From: Pollenia angustigena
Taxonomy: Eukaryota; Arthropoda; Insecta; Diptera; Polleniidae
DNA length: 64,000 nucleotides
Assembly (NCBI GenBank): GCA_930367215.1
Contig: OV884059.1
Location: 51,554,957 to 51,618,956, forward strand
Direction of reading: 5' to 3'
The notes beneath the pieces were generated by a model. That model was not told the DNA's origin. It was given only the letters and a program-made list of their open reading frames with translations, and ran no database searches. Shown piece after piece: positions 63,369 through 64,000 of the stretch (position 1 is the first letter of the stretch; the number at the start of each line of letters is the position of its first letter). The translations under genes were made by a program, and so were the position numbers.

Positions 63369-64000
63369 TTAATAGTCTTCCAAAGTTTCACATTGAAATG
63401 TGCTCCAAACCATTTTAGCATGAATGTAGTCTTCTTCAGAACAATGTGTATTATTTAACTTATTAAAGAAATCTTCTTTGCTTGGCAAATGTTTTTCTGT
63501 AAGTTTCGCAGCAGAATTCAAATAATTATATGGAAAAACTCCTTTTCTTACAAGTAAATTAAACTTAGTTTCATCATCTACACAAAATGATTTCACTATT
63601 TTCAATTCATTTTTAGTTATATTCTTAACGAGATTGTCTAAGCTTGATGGCATAAATCTATAGGAGTCTAAAAATCGTATTTCAATATTATCAGTGCTAT
63701 CGCATTTTATGGACTTAGACAGTGATATATATAGCTCCTTATAAGTGGAATAATATTTATAGGACCATCATCAATATTGTTTAGCTCTTAAATAAATAAA
63801 TGACAGTCATAGGCCGAAAAATTATGAAAAATAACGGGGAAAAATTTTGGTATTTTATAATTAATATTGCAATAGTTATGAGCTGGTCCTCTATACTTTC
63901 CACTTAAATGACAATGACCTTTTACTTTTATGTCATTTGTAATAGCATGAGATCAAATATGACAAACATTATTGTTTTCAAAATTTAAATTTTCCTGTTC

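Larger units (their letters stand above)
50519..64000 (+). mobile_element. Maverick/Polinton (virus-like DNA transposon), decayed, continues past right edge
   Basis: A set of genes diagnostic of Polintons lies between 50.6 kb and the window end: adenain-like protease, double jelly-roll capsid protein, basic core-type protein, penton-like protein, retroviral-type integrase, FtsK/HerA-type packaging ATPase and protein-primed DNA polymerase B. Without foreign insertions (732, 269, 265 and 2,537 bp) the visible part is about 9.7 kb, and the polymerase N-terminus is still incomplete at 64000. The terminal inverted repeats were not identified: the left end is somewhere before 50561 and the right end is outside the window. 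Frameshifts and stops in nearly all large genes show that it is an old, inactive copy. Confidence 0.9.
58906..64000 (-). pseudogene. Polinton protein-primed DNA polymerase B, interrupted by piggyBac and a MITE
   Basis: Replicates the element. In minus order: the partial N-terminal part at the window edge (HCHLSGKYRGPAHNYCNINY, IPKFFPVIFHNFSAYDCHLF, where exonuclease or zinc-finger blocks begin), then 63653-63373 (SSLDNLVKNI ... RKGVFPYNYLNS), a 2,537-bp piggyBac, and 60827-59880 with the third exonuclease block YLKTDVLLLADVFENF, palm motif YLDANNLYGWAMSEALPEG and KLLNNAVYGKTMEN. A TAG at 59880-59882 interrupts the frame. It continues MYDFHYDYILPKYK and YMDTDSFIYTF (catalytic DTD), then slips in an A/T run near 59640. 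[10 protein letters not shown] is followed by the 265-bp MITE, then DKKRYICDNNVNTLAWGHYK and the stop at 58906. Confidence 0.9.

Overview
This window looks like repeat-dense, AT-rich nuclear DNA of an insect, most likely a higher fly (Diptera). That is inferred from the mix of Jockey, CR1-like, BEL/Pao, gypsy, Penelope, hAT, piggyBac, Harbinger and Polinton elements, from short 51-66 bp GT-AG introns, and from a dispersed fly-type hairpin repeat near 27 kb. I see no convincing single-copy host gene. Nearly all recognisable coding sequence belongs to mobile elements at various stages of decay, many nested in one another.

Layout. 0-5 kb: the 3' part of a Jockey element (Jockey-A), a non-LTR endonuclease fragment, a decayed gypsy-type gag and two foldback repeats. 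6.3-9.7 kb: long inverted repeats enclosing a Penelope-like element and a hAT-like element. 10.5-21.66 kb: two BEL/Pao lineages, an old gag invaded by a second element with 774-bp LTRs and a tRNA-Trp primer site. The junction has been tandemly duplicated, and the second copy then took a 1.2-kb hAT element with a perfect 8-bp target duplication. 21.66-26 kb: a second Jockey family on the minus strand. 27-31.75 kb: a tRNA-like SINE head and an almost intact CR1-like element (one 942-codon ORF2). 32.2-43.7 kb: two more Jockey-A copies on the minus strand, separated by an RTE-like endonuclease fragment, a reversed BEL LTR/gag fragment carrying a 225-bp MITE, and a gypsy RT scrap. 43.7-47.5 kb: a scrambled minus-strand gypsy element. 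47.8-50.5 kb: two Harbinger-type MITEs, a two-exon fragment of an unclassified coding gene, tandem repeats and a perfect hairpin.

From about 50.5 kb to the right edge lies most of a Maverick/Polinton, a virus-like DNA transposon. Present are a small spliced gene with a TATA promoter, a zinc-finger protein, an adenain-like protease, the double jelly-roll major capsid protein, a basic core-type protein, the penton-like single jelly-roll protein, a retroviral-type integrase with chromodomain, the packaging ATPase, two further small proteins and a protein-primed B-family DNA polymerase that runs off the window. Almost every large gene is broken. The capsid gene holds a 732-bp Harbinger derivative carrying a MADF-like reading frame, the penton gene holds a 269-bp MITE, and the polymerase holds both a 265-bp MITE and a complete 2.5-kb piggyBac whose transposase is frameshifted in a TA run. 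The nesting gives a relative chronology: Polinton first, then MITEs and piggyBac.
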